From: Scytalidium lignicola
Taxonomy: Eukaryota; Ascomycota; Leotiomycetes
Direction: 5' to 3'
Assembly: GCA_002812745.2 (NCBI GenBank)
Contig: NCSJ02000050.1
Coordinates: forward strand, 62,001-126,000
DNA: 64,000 bases
The translations under genes and the position numbers were made by a program. Below the pieces are notes generated by a model, which did no database searches, was not told the DNA's origin, and worked only from the letters and a program-made list of their open reading frames with translations. Of the stretch, positions 35,343 through 47,300 are shown piece by piece. How positions within the stretch are numbered: the stretch's first letter is position 1; every line of letters begins with the position of its first letter.

Positions 35343-37109
35343 TTAGTACTCAGCCTCAATACTCTCATCGCCTTCAAGGGAGTCTGTAGCGACTTCTTCG
35401 TAGTCACGCTCCAGAGCTGCAAGATCCTCACGGGCCTCAGAGAATTCACCTTCCTCCATACCTTCACCAACATACCAGTGAACAAAGGCACGCTTGGAAT
35501 ACATGAGGTCGAATTTGTGAGAGAGAGCGGACCAGGCCTCGGCGATCGAAGTTGTGTTTGAAAGCATGCAGCTTTTAGATAATTAGCAATCTAACATTTC
35601 AGAGCAACGATGGGAACTTACACAGCACGGTTAACTTTAGCCAAATCTCCATTGGGAACCATCTGGGGTGGTTGATAGCAGATACCAATCTTGAATCCAG
35701 TTGGGCACCAGTCAACAAACTGGATGGTGCGCTTGGTTTTAAGATGCGCGACAGCCGTGTGGACATCGTTAGGGACAACATCACCACGGTACAACAAGCA
35801 TGTTGCCATATACTTTCCGTTTCGAGGATCACACTTGACCATCTGGTTGTTTGGCTCGAAACATGACATGGAGATCTCCTGGACAGAGTTTGCCTCGTGA
35901 GATGCCTTGGCGGTTGAGACAANTAGGGGAGTAGGCGACCAGAGGGAAATGGATACGTGGGTATGGCACCAAGTTCGTTTGGAATTCGTTAAGGTCGACA
36001 TTGAGAGAACCGTCAAAGCGGAGGGAGGCGGTGATTGAAGAAACAACTTGCAATTTTATTAGCATAATAGAACACAGAACCAGGTACGGAACTAACCTTG
36101 AGCGATCAATCGGTTCAAGTTCTCATAGCTAGGACGCTCCAAGCCAAGGTTACGCCGGCAGATATCGTAAATAGCCTCATTGTCTACCATGAAAGAGCAA
36201 TCGGAGTGCTCCAGGGTGGTGTGGGTAGTGAGAATGGAGTTGTAAGGCTCGACCACCGATGTCGCATTTTGTGGGGCTGGATAAACGCAGAACTCAAGCT
36301 TAACCTTCTTGCCATAGTCGACAGATAGACGCTCCATAAGGAGAGCTCCAAAACCGGAACCGGTTCCACCACCGAAAGAGTGGAATACCAAGAAACCTTG
36401 GAGACCAGCACAGCTATCAGCGACACGTCGGACCTTATCCAAAACTTGATCGATCAACTCCTTTCCCACGGTATAGTGACCTCGAGCATAGTTGTTGGAA
36501 GCGTCCTCCTTGCCAGTGATCATCTGTTCCGGATGGAAGAGACTGCGATAAATTCCAGTGCGAACCTCATCAACAACATTTGGCTCGAGATCGCAGTAGA
36601 TGGTACGTGGGACATATTTGCCCTGACCTAGACAACAACATGTCAGTACAGTGTGTTATCTAGATTTATTCTAGCTATTATTACCAGTCTCAGAGAAAAA
36701 GGTGCTAAACCCCTGATCTGGTTCGGCAGCTTTACGCTCTTCAGTCAAGTATCCATCAGGCTATTTTGTTACAGAAATTAGCAAAGCATGAAACATAGGT
36801 GTAAGGTTTGGTAAAAGTAGATGGGCTCACCTGGATACCGTGTTCGAGGCAGTAGAGCTATAGTAAAAACCCGGTTTGTCAGTGTTTAGTTGTTGCAGTC
36901 GATCCTGTCCATGGCAATACTGCCATTTAGTATGGTTGAAGCTCACCTCCCAGCATGAGTTAGCAATCTGGCAACCGGCCTGGCCGACTAGATTTGGCAA
37001 AGATGTCAGTATCGTGCAGGTCACGGACAGAGAGAAGATAAGGCGTGAATAGGAGCGGTGTGTGAAGGGCGGTGGTGTGCCTACCGTTGATGCTGATAAC
37101 TTCTCTCAT
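35343..37109 (-). CDS. TUB1: Alpha-tubulin (one-base frame error at an N)
   Basis: Microtubule subunit. Seven exons: 37085-37109, 36947-36987, 36831-36857, 36685-36760, 36097-36627, 35622-36046 and 35343-35571, about 450 residues. It opens [20 protein letters not shown], carries the GTP-binding loop [20 protein letters not shown] and [16 protein letters not shown], and ends [10 protein letters not shown] with the C-terminal tyrosine. Early small exons are typical of fungal tubulin genes. In exon 6 the frame breaks between residues VAYSP and VSTAKASHE, exactly at the ambiguous base 35923: four bases occupy the space of one codon. I read this as a consensus error, because everything on both sides is perfectly conserved. 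The paralogue type (TUB1 or TUB3-like) cannot be told. Confidence 0.95.
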
Positions 37110-37404
37110 TTTGAATTATAAAGTCAAGAATAATAAATCCAGACAAAGTGTAACGATCTTTGAAGTTTACCTCAGAGTTTAAAGATTGATGTACTTGAAG
37201 AGGAGGTGTGACGAAGCAATGGTTGTCGTGAAGTTTGCTCCGTGGGTGCATAAACAAGGAGTCGTGTTATGCACGCGCTTACCCAAACCAGGAGGATCCT
37301 GGGTCGCGCTCGCCCCACCTCCACAAGGGTCTGAGCTAAGCTTCAACTCCTTAACAATAATGTATTTATCACGCTCTATCCCTACCAAGTTGGAGCTGGA
37401 AGCA
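37110..37404. promoter_or_regulatory. Bidirectional promoter alpha-tubulin / PGA1-like gene
   Basis: 295 bases between divergent starts, the most compact divergent promoter in the window. A C/G-rich patch (about 37275-37330, cccaaaccaggaggatcctg and cgctcgccccacctccac) contrasts with AT-rich flanks. Confidence 0.5.
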
Positions 37405-38182
37405 ATGTTTTCGATTCTACTATTATTTGTTCTTCAGGTCCAGGTAGTGTTTGCCAACACCGAAAAGGCGATATTCCTGGGCCCTAAAAGCCTTGATGTT
37501 CCCTTAGACCACCCTATGCTGGAGGATCTTTACCTGAGTGCTCTCTCTCCAGAACATTGGGCTTTAAGAACCTACATTGATGCTCAATTCCCAAACATGG
37601 CGTTGAAGCATGGTCAACCATCATGGTTTCTTCTCCAGGGGCTGGAGGAAGGTAGAAGATATGAAGTCAGAATATGTTGGGCGGCAATTGTAAGTGGCCA
37701 GTTGTTCAAACATCAACTTTACTAACAGATAGCTCTAGCAACCGACCAACTTTCGGCTTCACACCTACGATATACCAACAGTTTTCGAAAATCCGGATCT
37801 AATATCTTCTCTTGCAGAGTACTCTGAATCACGACAGCCTATTGGAGACTTGGCCGAGGATGAAAGCCCGAGGTTGTCTACACCTATCAAATGGCACAAG
37901 CATAAACATAATGTTAAGGCCCAGTCAACGTTGTTCCTGCAGATCTTTGCAGCTGCAGACTACTACACTACGAATATTACGCTTATGGATAATGTGCCCC
38001 CCGTTTTTGTCGATATAATACTAGATCCTTATCTATTCAATGTTTTTCCTAGATCACTACTATCAACAGGTGCATATATTGGACTTCTCGCCATAGGAAG
38101 CTGGGTATTATCAGGATATATCAGCAGGTGGTTGCAGAAGCTAGCACACAGTGATGCAAAGCAAATCAAGAAAAAAGCATAG
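37405..38182 (+). CDS. PGA1-like GPI-mannosyltransferase II co-activator
   Basis: Predicted ER protein of 242 residues in two exons (37405-37689, 37739-38182). It has a signal peptide (MFSILLLFVLQVQVVFANTE), a lumenal domain with SWFLLQGLEEGRRYEVRICW followed by QPTNFRLHTYDIPTV, a C-terminal transmembrane segment (STGAYIGLLAIGSWVLSGYI) and a short basic cytosolic tail ending KQIKKKA, a possible dilysine-like ER retrieval signal. This layout fits Pga1, partner of the Gpi18 mannosyltransferase that adds the second mannose to GPI anchors. The assignment rests on recall of the family and topology, so I leave the symbol blank. An upstream in-frame ATG at 37360 would bury the signal peptide. Confidence 0.72.
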
Positions 38183-38394
38183 CTGGTCTCGATATAGCAG
38201 ATATTAGAAAATGAACGACATCTTGGGATCAAGGCGTCTTGCTATATGCAAGAACGAATTACCATTCATGACTACAGCGAGCTAAAATTGCTCTCGGCAT
38301 GCCAACAAAGGGAAATAACGAAGTCTCCCAACCAAAACTCAAAATTCCTGCAAATGCTCTCATGGTCTTCATCAAACTACTGTCCTCCCTAAAT
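38183..38394. other. Short convergent gap
   Basis: About 210 bases between two gene ends; only 3' flanking sequence is expected. No feature seen. Confidence 0.4.
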
Positions 38395-39894
38395 CTACCA
38401 ATTTCCACCACCGTGAGATTGCGAATAGTGCTGAGGATGTGTTCCCATTGGAGGAGGTGGCGCGGCGCCTGGAGAACCATAGCTAGGCTGGCCTGGATAG
38501 TTTTGAGGACTACCATAGTGATCTTGGTGCTGTGAAGGTGGTGCACCACCATAGGGTGATTGTTGATGACTTGGAGGGCCTCCATACGGTGTTGTTGGTG
38601 CATTTGATTGAGACGCTCCATATGCTTGCTGTCCATACGCAGGTTGATGTTGATTTGGAGGAGCACCATATGATGGTTGGTTGTATGGAGGTTGAGACTG
38701 ATTTGGAGGAGCGCCATAGGTATGTTGTGGCTGACTTGGAGGAGCACCATAAGTATTTTGCGGTTGGCTTTGGGGTGATCCATATGGATGTTGCGGTTGG
38801 CTTGAGGGTGAGCTATAGGAATGTTGTTGGTTTGAAGATGGATGGTGTGAAGATGTGCTTTGCGATTGTGTGGATTGGTTATAGTTCGGTGTTCCTGGCT
38901 GGTACGATGTGGGAGGAGCAGACCCAGAGTACGAAGTCTGATTGGTACTCGAGTAACCATACTGGTTTCCTCCCTATTTCTCCGTTAGTTCACTCTACAA
39001 AACTAATAGCGAATATCGATCATACCGATGGTGATGATCCATGGTGACCACCAAACATTCCCCCGATGTTTCCCATCAAACCTCCTTGATGATGCTGCTG
39101 GTTCGAACTCCCGGAATAATTATTCTGGCTCGGCTGGCTAGGCTTGGTTGCTGAAGACAGTAGACTCCCCAGTAGGCCACCTGATTGACTTTGACCTTGT
39201 TGATTTGGCTTGTTCCCTCCACCCAACAGGCTCCCTGCCAGTGCACCTACAATTCCTGAAGCTCCACTACTTGTACCACCGCCGCCACCGCTGCCGCTGG
39301 AATGGCTTCCACCACTACTCAAAAGATGACTTGCTAGACCACCCAAGCCACTCGACTGTTTGTTGTTTCCGCCGAAAAATTGGTTCGCGACGAATGACTA
39401 TCGATCATCTGTCAGCCATCAGGAACAAAAAAAAATTCTCTATTAGCACCCCGACTTATAGATCGCGAAAGTCATACTCCCAACCCTCTTTCTCCAGTAT
39501 AAGGTTCCAGCGTTCCATCCGGATGTCTAATGCTCTGGCTTCCATCTGCATTTGTGACAATATCGAGATCCTGCGGTTGCTGCACCGGCATACCATAAGG
39601 ATGATCAGAACCTTGTGGTGTTGCGCTGGGAGTTCCTCCAGTAGGCGCCGGATGGGTTGGCGTTTCCCATTGCGATATGCCCGTCGAGAGCTGCACAAAG
39701 TAGTACTTCCTAGAAACACCATCCCACTGCGCTATCCAGCCCTCTGGGAGAGGTGGAGGGCCATACGAAGGTCCTTCTTGGCTGGGACTATTGGTCATAT
39801 TATCGTATAAGTCAAATGCCACAAGAATACCAAAGTTCTCAGCTTGGTGAACTGAGGTGTAGGAAGGCTTCACATACGTTGCGGGGCCTGTCAT
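38395..39894 (-). CDS. WW-domain protein with Gly-rich and Gln/Pro/Tyr-rich repeats
   Basis: Three exons (39478-39894, 39026-39397, 38395-38973) give 455 residues. A single WW domain lies near residues 45-78: PPLPEGWIAQWDGVSRKYYF then VQLSTGISQWETP, with both tryptophans and the aromatic pair intact; it should bind Pro-rich ligands. A Gly/Ser-rich stretch (SSGSGGGGGTSSGASGIVGA, LAGSLLGGGN) follows, then a tail of degenerate repeats of the form YGAPPSQPQH. The C-terminus is PPPPMGTHPQHYSQSHGGGN-W. Similar WW proteins are common in ascomycetes, with a distant resemblance to yeast Wwm1, but the function is not known to me. The tail composition is prion-like and could favour condensate formation (inference). 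Confidence 0.82.
38430..38960 (-). repeat. Coding tandem-like repeats in WW-protein tail
   Basis: Imperfect units of about 30-36 bases, most regular between 38660 and 38800, encoding variants of Q-P-x-x-x-Y-G-A-P-P-x-Q. At least seven YG[A/S/G]P-type units can be counted. They make the third exon of the WW-domain gene low in complexity. Confidence 0.75.
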
Positions 39895-40919
39895 GGTGGC
39901 GAGAGTAGAATGGTTCCCACACTCTGCGCGTCAATTCCTTTTGCTTTATCGGCCTTGATCACAGAGGAGCAGGCGAAAGGAAATACGCCAAAGGTGATAA
40001 ATGAGATGGTTTGAACCCTTTTGGTGGTTGTTGTCAGCTTTAAGCTGCGAACATCTGAAGCGGCTGTGCTACCGCCGATACTGCCCCGCCAAATTCAGGG
40101 TTCATCGCAGCGATAAAAAAGCCCCAGCCACAATCTTGTCCAGCCGCAGGGACGACATTCTCAGCTTATCAGGGATCAAGTCAGAATCACATTTAACAGT
40201 ACCTCAGGATATCGTAGTTTGCTACAGTTCTGAATTACAATCTTAACTAATGCTCTCCTATTCATCTAACTGCTTCAGATGCCTAATAATTATCCTGGAT
40301 AACAAACCTTACACTTAGTTAACCATGGTGTTTGGAAGTAATTATAGCACCCAATTAAATAGTTGCACTTTATAACAGTGTTCCATAACTTTATTATTAA
40401 CACCAAGGTGTCAACAAGACCCGTCCACTAGTTCTGAATTGGCTATGACGAGGTTGCCAGTTCGATTCCGTCAATGGGCATTTCTGAGTTTTTTGTTGGA
40501 TTATAANTTTTTTTCTCTTAGTTTTTTTTCTAGTATCTCTTTCTAGGAGATGTATCAGGTTCNTTTTTCTCTTTCTTTATTCGTTATGAATTTATTTAAC
40601 TGGCTAGATTCGGCAGACTAAATTTACGCTTAAGATGTCCATAAACAGAAAGGTCTACATTGAATGTCTGGCCCTCATATCCCAATACGGGATTGTAGCC
40701 AAGGCGTTTAAACCAAGAGGGATAAGACCGCGAAAATCAAGATGCGAGATCCGCGCTGTTGCAGCCACAAAAGCCCATGGCCCAATAGCATGACAAGGAG
40801 AGTAGAATAAGCAGCTTGCATCTAATCCGTGGCGTACAGTGCTTTGTGATATATTAGGCTGCGGGCTAGGAACTCAATGGGCCCTTTAACTTACTCTATA
40901 GACATCTACGTGATGCAAA
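39895..40919. promoter_or_regulatory. Divergent upstream region WW-protein / LtrA gene
   Basis: 1.02 kb between divergent starts, with Ns at 40507 and 40563 next to T runs. A sequence matching the tRNA B-box core (GTTCGATTC, 40460-40468) followed by a T6 run occurs, but I could not fold a tRNA. No open frame of note. Confidence 0.4.
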
Positions 40920-43170
40920 ATGTCAGAGGCGCCTGTTTCTAGCACAGGGGGCAATCACCACCATCTCCTCCAACACAGGGGGCGTCGCTTACGTAACTTT
41001 CTCCTACCCAATGGGCGAGAAGTTCACATTGCTCTATCTCCAGAAGAGGCACAATCCTTACGGCAGAGATTGGCCGTGGTTCGACCGGATCAGGACTTTG
41101 ATCTTGTTATAAGTGGTTCTCCAGAGCATCTAGAGGCGCTTCGAAAAGCTCATAGTCACCATGAAGGAAGGCGGGAGGAGCTCAGACAACAACATGGGAC
41201 AACCTTCGATGAGTTTGAGCATGTCCGGAGTCAACTCGATGTGTTAGGCTCAGAGTTGCATATGTTGACGGACCATGCTGTCTCATTGGATGCTAATTTT
41301 TCCAAATATGGCTATGCGGCTCATCTCAGAACTTATGATGATGATGAGTCTACACCGGGGTCTTCTGCTTCGTCTCTTCATGGCTCAAATCATGAGAAAA
41401 GAGACTGGGAGGCTGAGCGTCGAAATGCGAGAGTTATGAAGATCTACAAGAAACCTACCGTACGGCAGTACTTCCACAAAGGGCTTATCTGGAGATCACA
41501 AGAACTTAATGAAGTGCAATCTTTTGAACTTTTTGTAGATCTTCTCTATGTTGGTATCATCGCAATCAATGGTGACCACGCTGCTGAGTCGGCCACGGGT
41601 TTCGAGCTTTTACGGTTTACCATAACTTTTGTGTTGAGTTGGAAGTTATGGTCCGATTTGGCTCTGATTATTTCATGTGAGGGACCGATCTACCACNTTT
41701 TCCTACTCGTCCTAACCGCTGCATAGGGTTTGAAACAAACGACATACTCCAGAGACTCTCAGTGCTATTTATCATGGCATGTCTTTTAGGGTAAGTTTGG
41801 ACTTTTAAATTAAAGAATTCCCTTACAATAATTCTTCCTCACTCCCAGATATATCTGTTTTAAGGGGCTAGGATATTTTTTCTTCTGAACACTTTAAACT
41901 GATGTTAATTCACAGTCTTACAACCAATATGCTTGAGGCTTTCAATGATACCTATTCCCAGCTAATTGCCTTTTACCTGGCCGCACGGCTGTTCATGGGC
42001 TCATATCTTCTAGTATTCTCCTATTTGGTTCCGATGGTAAGAGCAATAATGATCGTAGAGTCCATCATCATAGCCATGCCGGCGGGGTTGTGGATTGCAA
42101 GCATATATGTCGATATGCCACAGCGACTTGCTCTCATCTGGATCGCAATATTTCTGGATTCTTGTGCTTCCATGATTGTGATATTCTTTATTCGATCGGG
42201 CAAATTCATATCAAAACGCCTAGGCGACTGGTTGGATAAGACCTTTGATTTCTATCCTGCAGTCAATATTGAGCACAAGGTCGAGAGGACAAATGCATTC
42301 GTCACTCTAGTCTTTGGTTACACGGTCGTTGCTATTATTTACCAAAATGCAGCTTCCTTTGGAGTAAATGCATTCTTCGGCAAGGCCGTGCTTGGTCTTG
42401 TCCAGGCGTTCTGCTTTAATTGGCTTTATTTCGAATTAGATGGAGATGACATATTTACCCATGCCATTCGACGTAGTGTTGGGTCCGGTAAGTCTTTCCG
42501 CCTGAAGCCCGCAAGCACCTAGAGACTAATCATGTTTTAGCAATGACTTGGGGAGCTATACACCTCCCATTCATTATGAGCTTCGTGTTAGCCAGCGCAG
42601 CTTTGTCAAAGTTAGTTCTTCAAACCGATTGTGATGACGCCAACGTGGAGGACTTGAGCGAGGTATCTCAGGTAAAGTCCGAGCCCGAGGTCTCAATTGG
42701 TCTCCGTTGGTTCTACTGTACGGGACTTGGCATCGCTTTGGCTTGTATGGGTAAGTCCTTCAATCCTCACTCCACCAATCTATCATCTAAATACTAACTA
42801 CGATGCAGCGATCATATCTATGTGTCATATCCACAAGGACAAGCGTGGCTGCCGCCTTAGTAAAAGGTACCGTCTTGCAAATCGCCTGGCGGTAAGCGCC
42901 ATCCTATGTTGTCTCCCTACTGCACACAAACTTGATTCCCTTGAACTCATTGGTGTCATAACATGTCTGCTAGTATGGGTTCTCATCCTCGAGCTATGGG
43001 GCATTAGTTGTACAGAGGACAGCTTTTTCGGCGATGATAAGGCGTGTGAGTATATTGCTAATTTCAAGGTATCGCGGAAGGATGTTGAGGCTGCTGTTAA
43101 GGAGGGCCGAATTATTAATGCAGAAGATCTTCCCAATCGAGGCGAGAAAGGAATGTATGAGCTGAGCTGA
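40920..43170 (+). CDS. LtrA-family multi-pass membrane protein
   Basis: Low temperature requirement A family; the biochemical role is unknown. Five exons (40920-41676, 41727-41790, 41916-42487, 42541-42750, 42809-43170) encode 654 residues. The first 200 residues are hydrophilic with a possible coiled coil (SPEHLEALRKAHSHHEGRRE). The membrane part starts with the family signature VQSFELFVDLLYVGIIAING, continues with WKLWSDLALIISWFETNDIL (joined by the first intron) and at least eight further hydrophobic segments, for example IAFYLAARLFMGSYLLVFSY, IMIVESIIIAMPAGLWIA and LVFGYTVVAIIYQNAA. The N at 41697 falls inside the first intron and does not affect the protein. Confidence 0.88.
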
Positions 43171-44311
43171 ATAATATACCTTTATGGAACAATGTTTAAA
43201 ACTAGGGATTAGAAGAAATAATTTGGTTTATCTACTTGTAGTTTTGTTTGGAGTCCTTGTTTAGAAGTGACTGTTATTAAACAATGCATTTGGACTGTAG
43301 ATTAGTATGACTCGAATATTTACAAGATTTTAAGAATATACACTTTGACTCTTAGGTCTTTAATAGATAAAAGTCACATTTGCATAAAGACNTTTTTGTT
43401 TATTTTTATGTTTATTGATTTCTTCTAAGTACAAGTATTGGCTGTAACCAGTTGCCCCGATTGCATTGATTGGAAAAAAAGAGAATAGTAATATCAGTCA
43501 TATCTGCCGTAGAGTTGTCGTTCCAAGTATCTATCTAAAAGAAGAAACCATTGTTAATTCTTGAGCTAAGAATATGCCCCAAAGCTAAGCCACAAAATCA
43601 AACGGACTGCAACCAGGAAATCCACTGAAGCTTATCCAGGTTGAGCCAGCCTTCACAAGTTGCTGATTCAGGCTCTAAGTTTCTATCGAGGTCGGAAGCA
43701 AAAAGAATTGCATAACGTCGCCCCTGATAAAGATGATAGCTTGTAGAGACACCTAAGCAGGGCGCTTCAGTTGCTGTTACCAAAGGCCAATAATGAAGAA
43801 AAAGGAAACCAAACAAAAGAAAGCCGCTAGAGTCCAAGGAAGGAAAAAGAAATTTTGTATTGAAAGCTGGATCCAGGTACAGGTACAGGTCGAGCTGCGC
43901 ATTCGCTCCTATAGTACGCTGCGCTGAAGAAACTGTCATGTCGAATCGTGCTGAGATCTTAAGATCAAGCTTCTATGGTACAGGAGGTAGCTAAGGACGG
44001 ACTGGGTGCCGTACCCATGTGCATGCTATGGTCATTGAATGGAAAGAAGTGGGAGGAGGCATCCAGAGAACCTCGAGATACTAATGTAACAACAAGGGCC
44101 GTGAAAATTCATATGTAAAAAACAGCCGTGGAAAGACCGGAGTCAGTGTATGTGACCAGAGTTGAATCGAAAAAGAGCTAGTGCTTAAGATCTAGGAATT
44201 GAATGGCCTCTTCAGCGGCTAGAAAGTAGTTATCATTCCTCGTACCGTTACAAACGTTAGAAGATCGTATCGTCATGGTGGGGATGCCAGATATACTGCA
44301 GGCAACATTGC
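43171..44311. other. Intergenic, convergent LtrA / PUF
   Basis: 1.14 kb between two gene ends, with an N at 43392 beside a T run. A 113-codon open frame on the minus strand (43598-43939) has no recognisable domain and unusual composition, so I do not call it. PUF transcripts often have long 3' flanks. Confidence 0.5.
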
Positions 44312-47300
44312 TTAGAGCCAGTTGCCAGATGTGGTTTGACCGTTGGCTCTGCCATAATTGAATTGGTAACCTTGTTGACTTGTCGGTGAAGTTGGTAGTT
44401 GTTCAGTTGAAGGAAAGGTGCCATTCTGGCGATTGGGAAGAACAGCAGCAGGCAGACCGTTTACAGCGCCGTTAGTAGTGCCGTTTGGTGAGGTATAACC
44501 ATTTGTGTAAGTCCCAACTTGAGTGATCAAACCGTTAGTTGTGGAAGCATTTGACATGCCACGCTGATGACGAACGGGATTCTGTGTTGGAATTTCCGTG
44601 TCATTTGGAGTTGCTTGGCCACTTGAGTTACCACTGCGACCTTCGTTGCCCTGAATCTTCGCTTGGATGCGTCGTCCGTAAGGTGTAGTGCGGATGGCAG
44701 GGAGGTGAGGACGAATGGCTTCAATCAACCGAGCCTTCATGGTTGCGTTCGCGTAGTCTAGAGCGGTCTGAATGACATAATTGGCAAATGAATCTCTGAG
44801 AAGAGAATCTAGCTCCCTAGGTTGTAACATCTCCTCGACTATCATATCTTTTGAAGGGTCCTGAGCACAGCGCAAACACTTCTCAATAACATTGGAACTA
44901 AACTTTTGCTTGGAAAGTTGGCAAACCCGACCTTGGAACATAGCGACAAGAGGTTCTGTGAAGATAGGCTCATTTAGATCGAGGATATACTGAACAACAT
45001 AGTTGCCAAATGGATCTTGAACAAGAGTGAAAGCGTTGTTTGAAATTTGTCGGATAAGCCAAGCTTTCTGTTCACCAGAAGCGTGGTCAATGCAGCGTTG
45101 GAGAACGCAACATCCATGACGATGAGTTCCAACCTCAATACAATGTTGGCCAACATTATCGAAGATGAACTGAGCATCTGCAGGAGACAGCTTATTGAGA
45201 CATTTCTGAATGACATGATTTCCATTGAGATCCTGGATCAGTTCCACAACTCTGTGGCTCAGCGCACGGATGACGGTTTGAATCTGACCTGGAGTCGAGA
45301 TAAACTCAATCATCTTTTGAAGAGCACGGGTACCATGTTGATTAAGAGCAATGCGAACCAGATCAGGTGCTGCATTCTCAATAAGGACAGTACGCTCTTC
45401 ATCGTTACAGAACTCCAAAAGCTTTTGACATAGATAGTTGCCAAACGGATCAGTCATCAGCTCAATGACGTGCTGGTTGGTCTCAAGCCAAATCATGTGG
45501 ACGTGCTCTGGATTACGTTCCTCCAGTTTCTTTTGCAGGAATCGACATCCATGTTGATCCTTGCAAAGAGCATAGATCTCACCACCGAGTTGTTCAAGTT
45601 GCATGTTTGCAAATCGGTTCATTGCTATCAACAGATTAGCACATGCAATAATCGTAAGTAGTGGATATATATATACCTTCTCCATCATGCATACGCCGCT
45701 GCTGGATGACTCTTGCTTGGCTATCACGAGTGCCAGCTTGAGGGTATCCAGCACTATAGTTTGCATACGGATTATGTGGTGAATAGATCGGTGAGTTTAG
45801 TTGCATATTTTGCATGCCCATAGTCATCATCTGCATGTTGTAGTTATTGTAATATCCAGGAACAGGGTAGGATTGCTGGCCGTTTTGTGCAGCGATAGGA
45901 GGAGGAGCTTGAGCTTGAGACATTGATTGGGTAATAGCGGGTCCAAATGGCGGAGCACTGGCTTGAAGAGCCGATTGGATTGACTGGTAGCCACCGCTCG
46001 TGGACTCACGCAAGTTTGCAGAGTTATCAGGTGATGCCATTTCTCGACTGAGTCTATTGTTCAGAGCGTTTGGTGGAATCCGACCCATGCTAGCATTGTG
46101 GTTGTGGAAATGTTGTTGAGCATGCGAGTTTGTTGATGGGTTGACATTGATATTGGAGACGCCATTACCATTTGTCTTCATCGTTGAAACGTCGTTTGCA
46201 GAATAGGAGGTTTGCAGTTTTGGTGGAGTAGCTTGAACATGTTTTGAAGGAGATGTAACCTGAGCTGAATTATCTTGGGTGCTATCAAAAAACTTTAGAT
46301 CCAGGGAATGGCGATAAGAAGGGCGGACGCTGATAGGAGACTCCGAAGGAGTAGTTTGGGACGCAGAAGCAGAGCTGTTTCCCTGTCCATTGAGCTGCGA
46401 TAGATTCATTTGAGCGCTTTGTTGAGATTGAGAAGGTCTGTGACGATTAAACGCTCCCCATCCGTTAGAAAGCGACTCAGGGCCTGGGGATTGAGATAGA
46501 GCAAGGTCGAGAGCTGCAGAAGAAGCGGAAAGCTGCATGTGGCGATCAGTGAATGGAAACAGATAGATCTGGAATGTACACATACCAAACCAGGATACTC
46601 TTCTCTGCGGACGAGGATAGGGAATTTATCATCAGTAGCGGTTTGTTGCAAGTAGCTTTTAACTTCAGACGAGCCCTCTTCTTCTCCGAAAAGAAACCTC
46701 GCAGTGTTAGTTTGGTCCAGAGCAAACATCTCGTTCATGCCGTTGCGGGATCTTGTAACTGGCATAGAGTATCTATTGAGACTATATTGATATTAGCGAT
46801 ATTTCCTCGCAAGTTAAAGAAAATTAACATAAATCTATGCAAAGCTGAGATGCAAAATATGGACTAAAAATAGAAGTCTCCATTAATGCCTCCATATCAT
46901 TTAGATCAAGATTGAAGCAAAAATCTAGTAAATTGCCGTGAAAAGGAGTATATGCAAGTAGACAAGTTGTAATGGGAGATGTGAAGTGTGCTATAGCACA
47001 AATCCTGCGATGTATCTCAACATATACTAGAGATGTCTCTCCATGTCGAAAAGCTAAAAAGAAATGCACAACTCAAAGGTGATAAATAGGTAAAGTTAAA
47101 CACTGCCGTCTATCTCCAAACAGCCTTGCTGAAAAGAACATACCACTTGGCCAAAATGTTGAACGATATAGGAGTAAGTGACAAATATCAAAGTGGCTTG
47201 GGTGTTCGGAACTCGGGTTAAATATATTCCGTCTCGTTAAGAGACAAACACAGCAAATATATGGGGAAATTGAGAGTACAATTCAGCGTTTGCGAGATGT

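Noticed and set aside
38259..38960. 233-codon His/Met/Leu-rich minus-strand frame
   Set aside because: An out-of-frame reading of the repetitive WW-protein exon; the WW frame is supported by splicing and domain.
43598..43939. 113-codon minus-strand frame between LtrA and PUF
   Set aside because: No recognisable domain, no clear start context, and it lies in an expected 3' flank.
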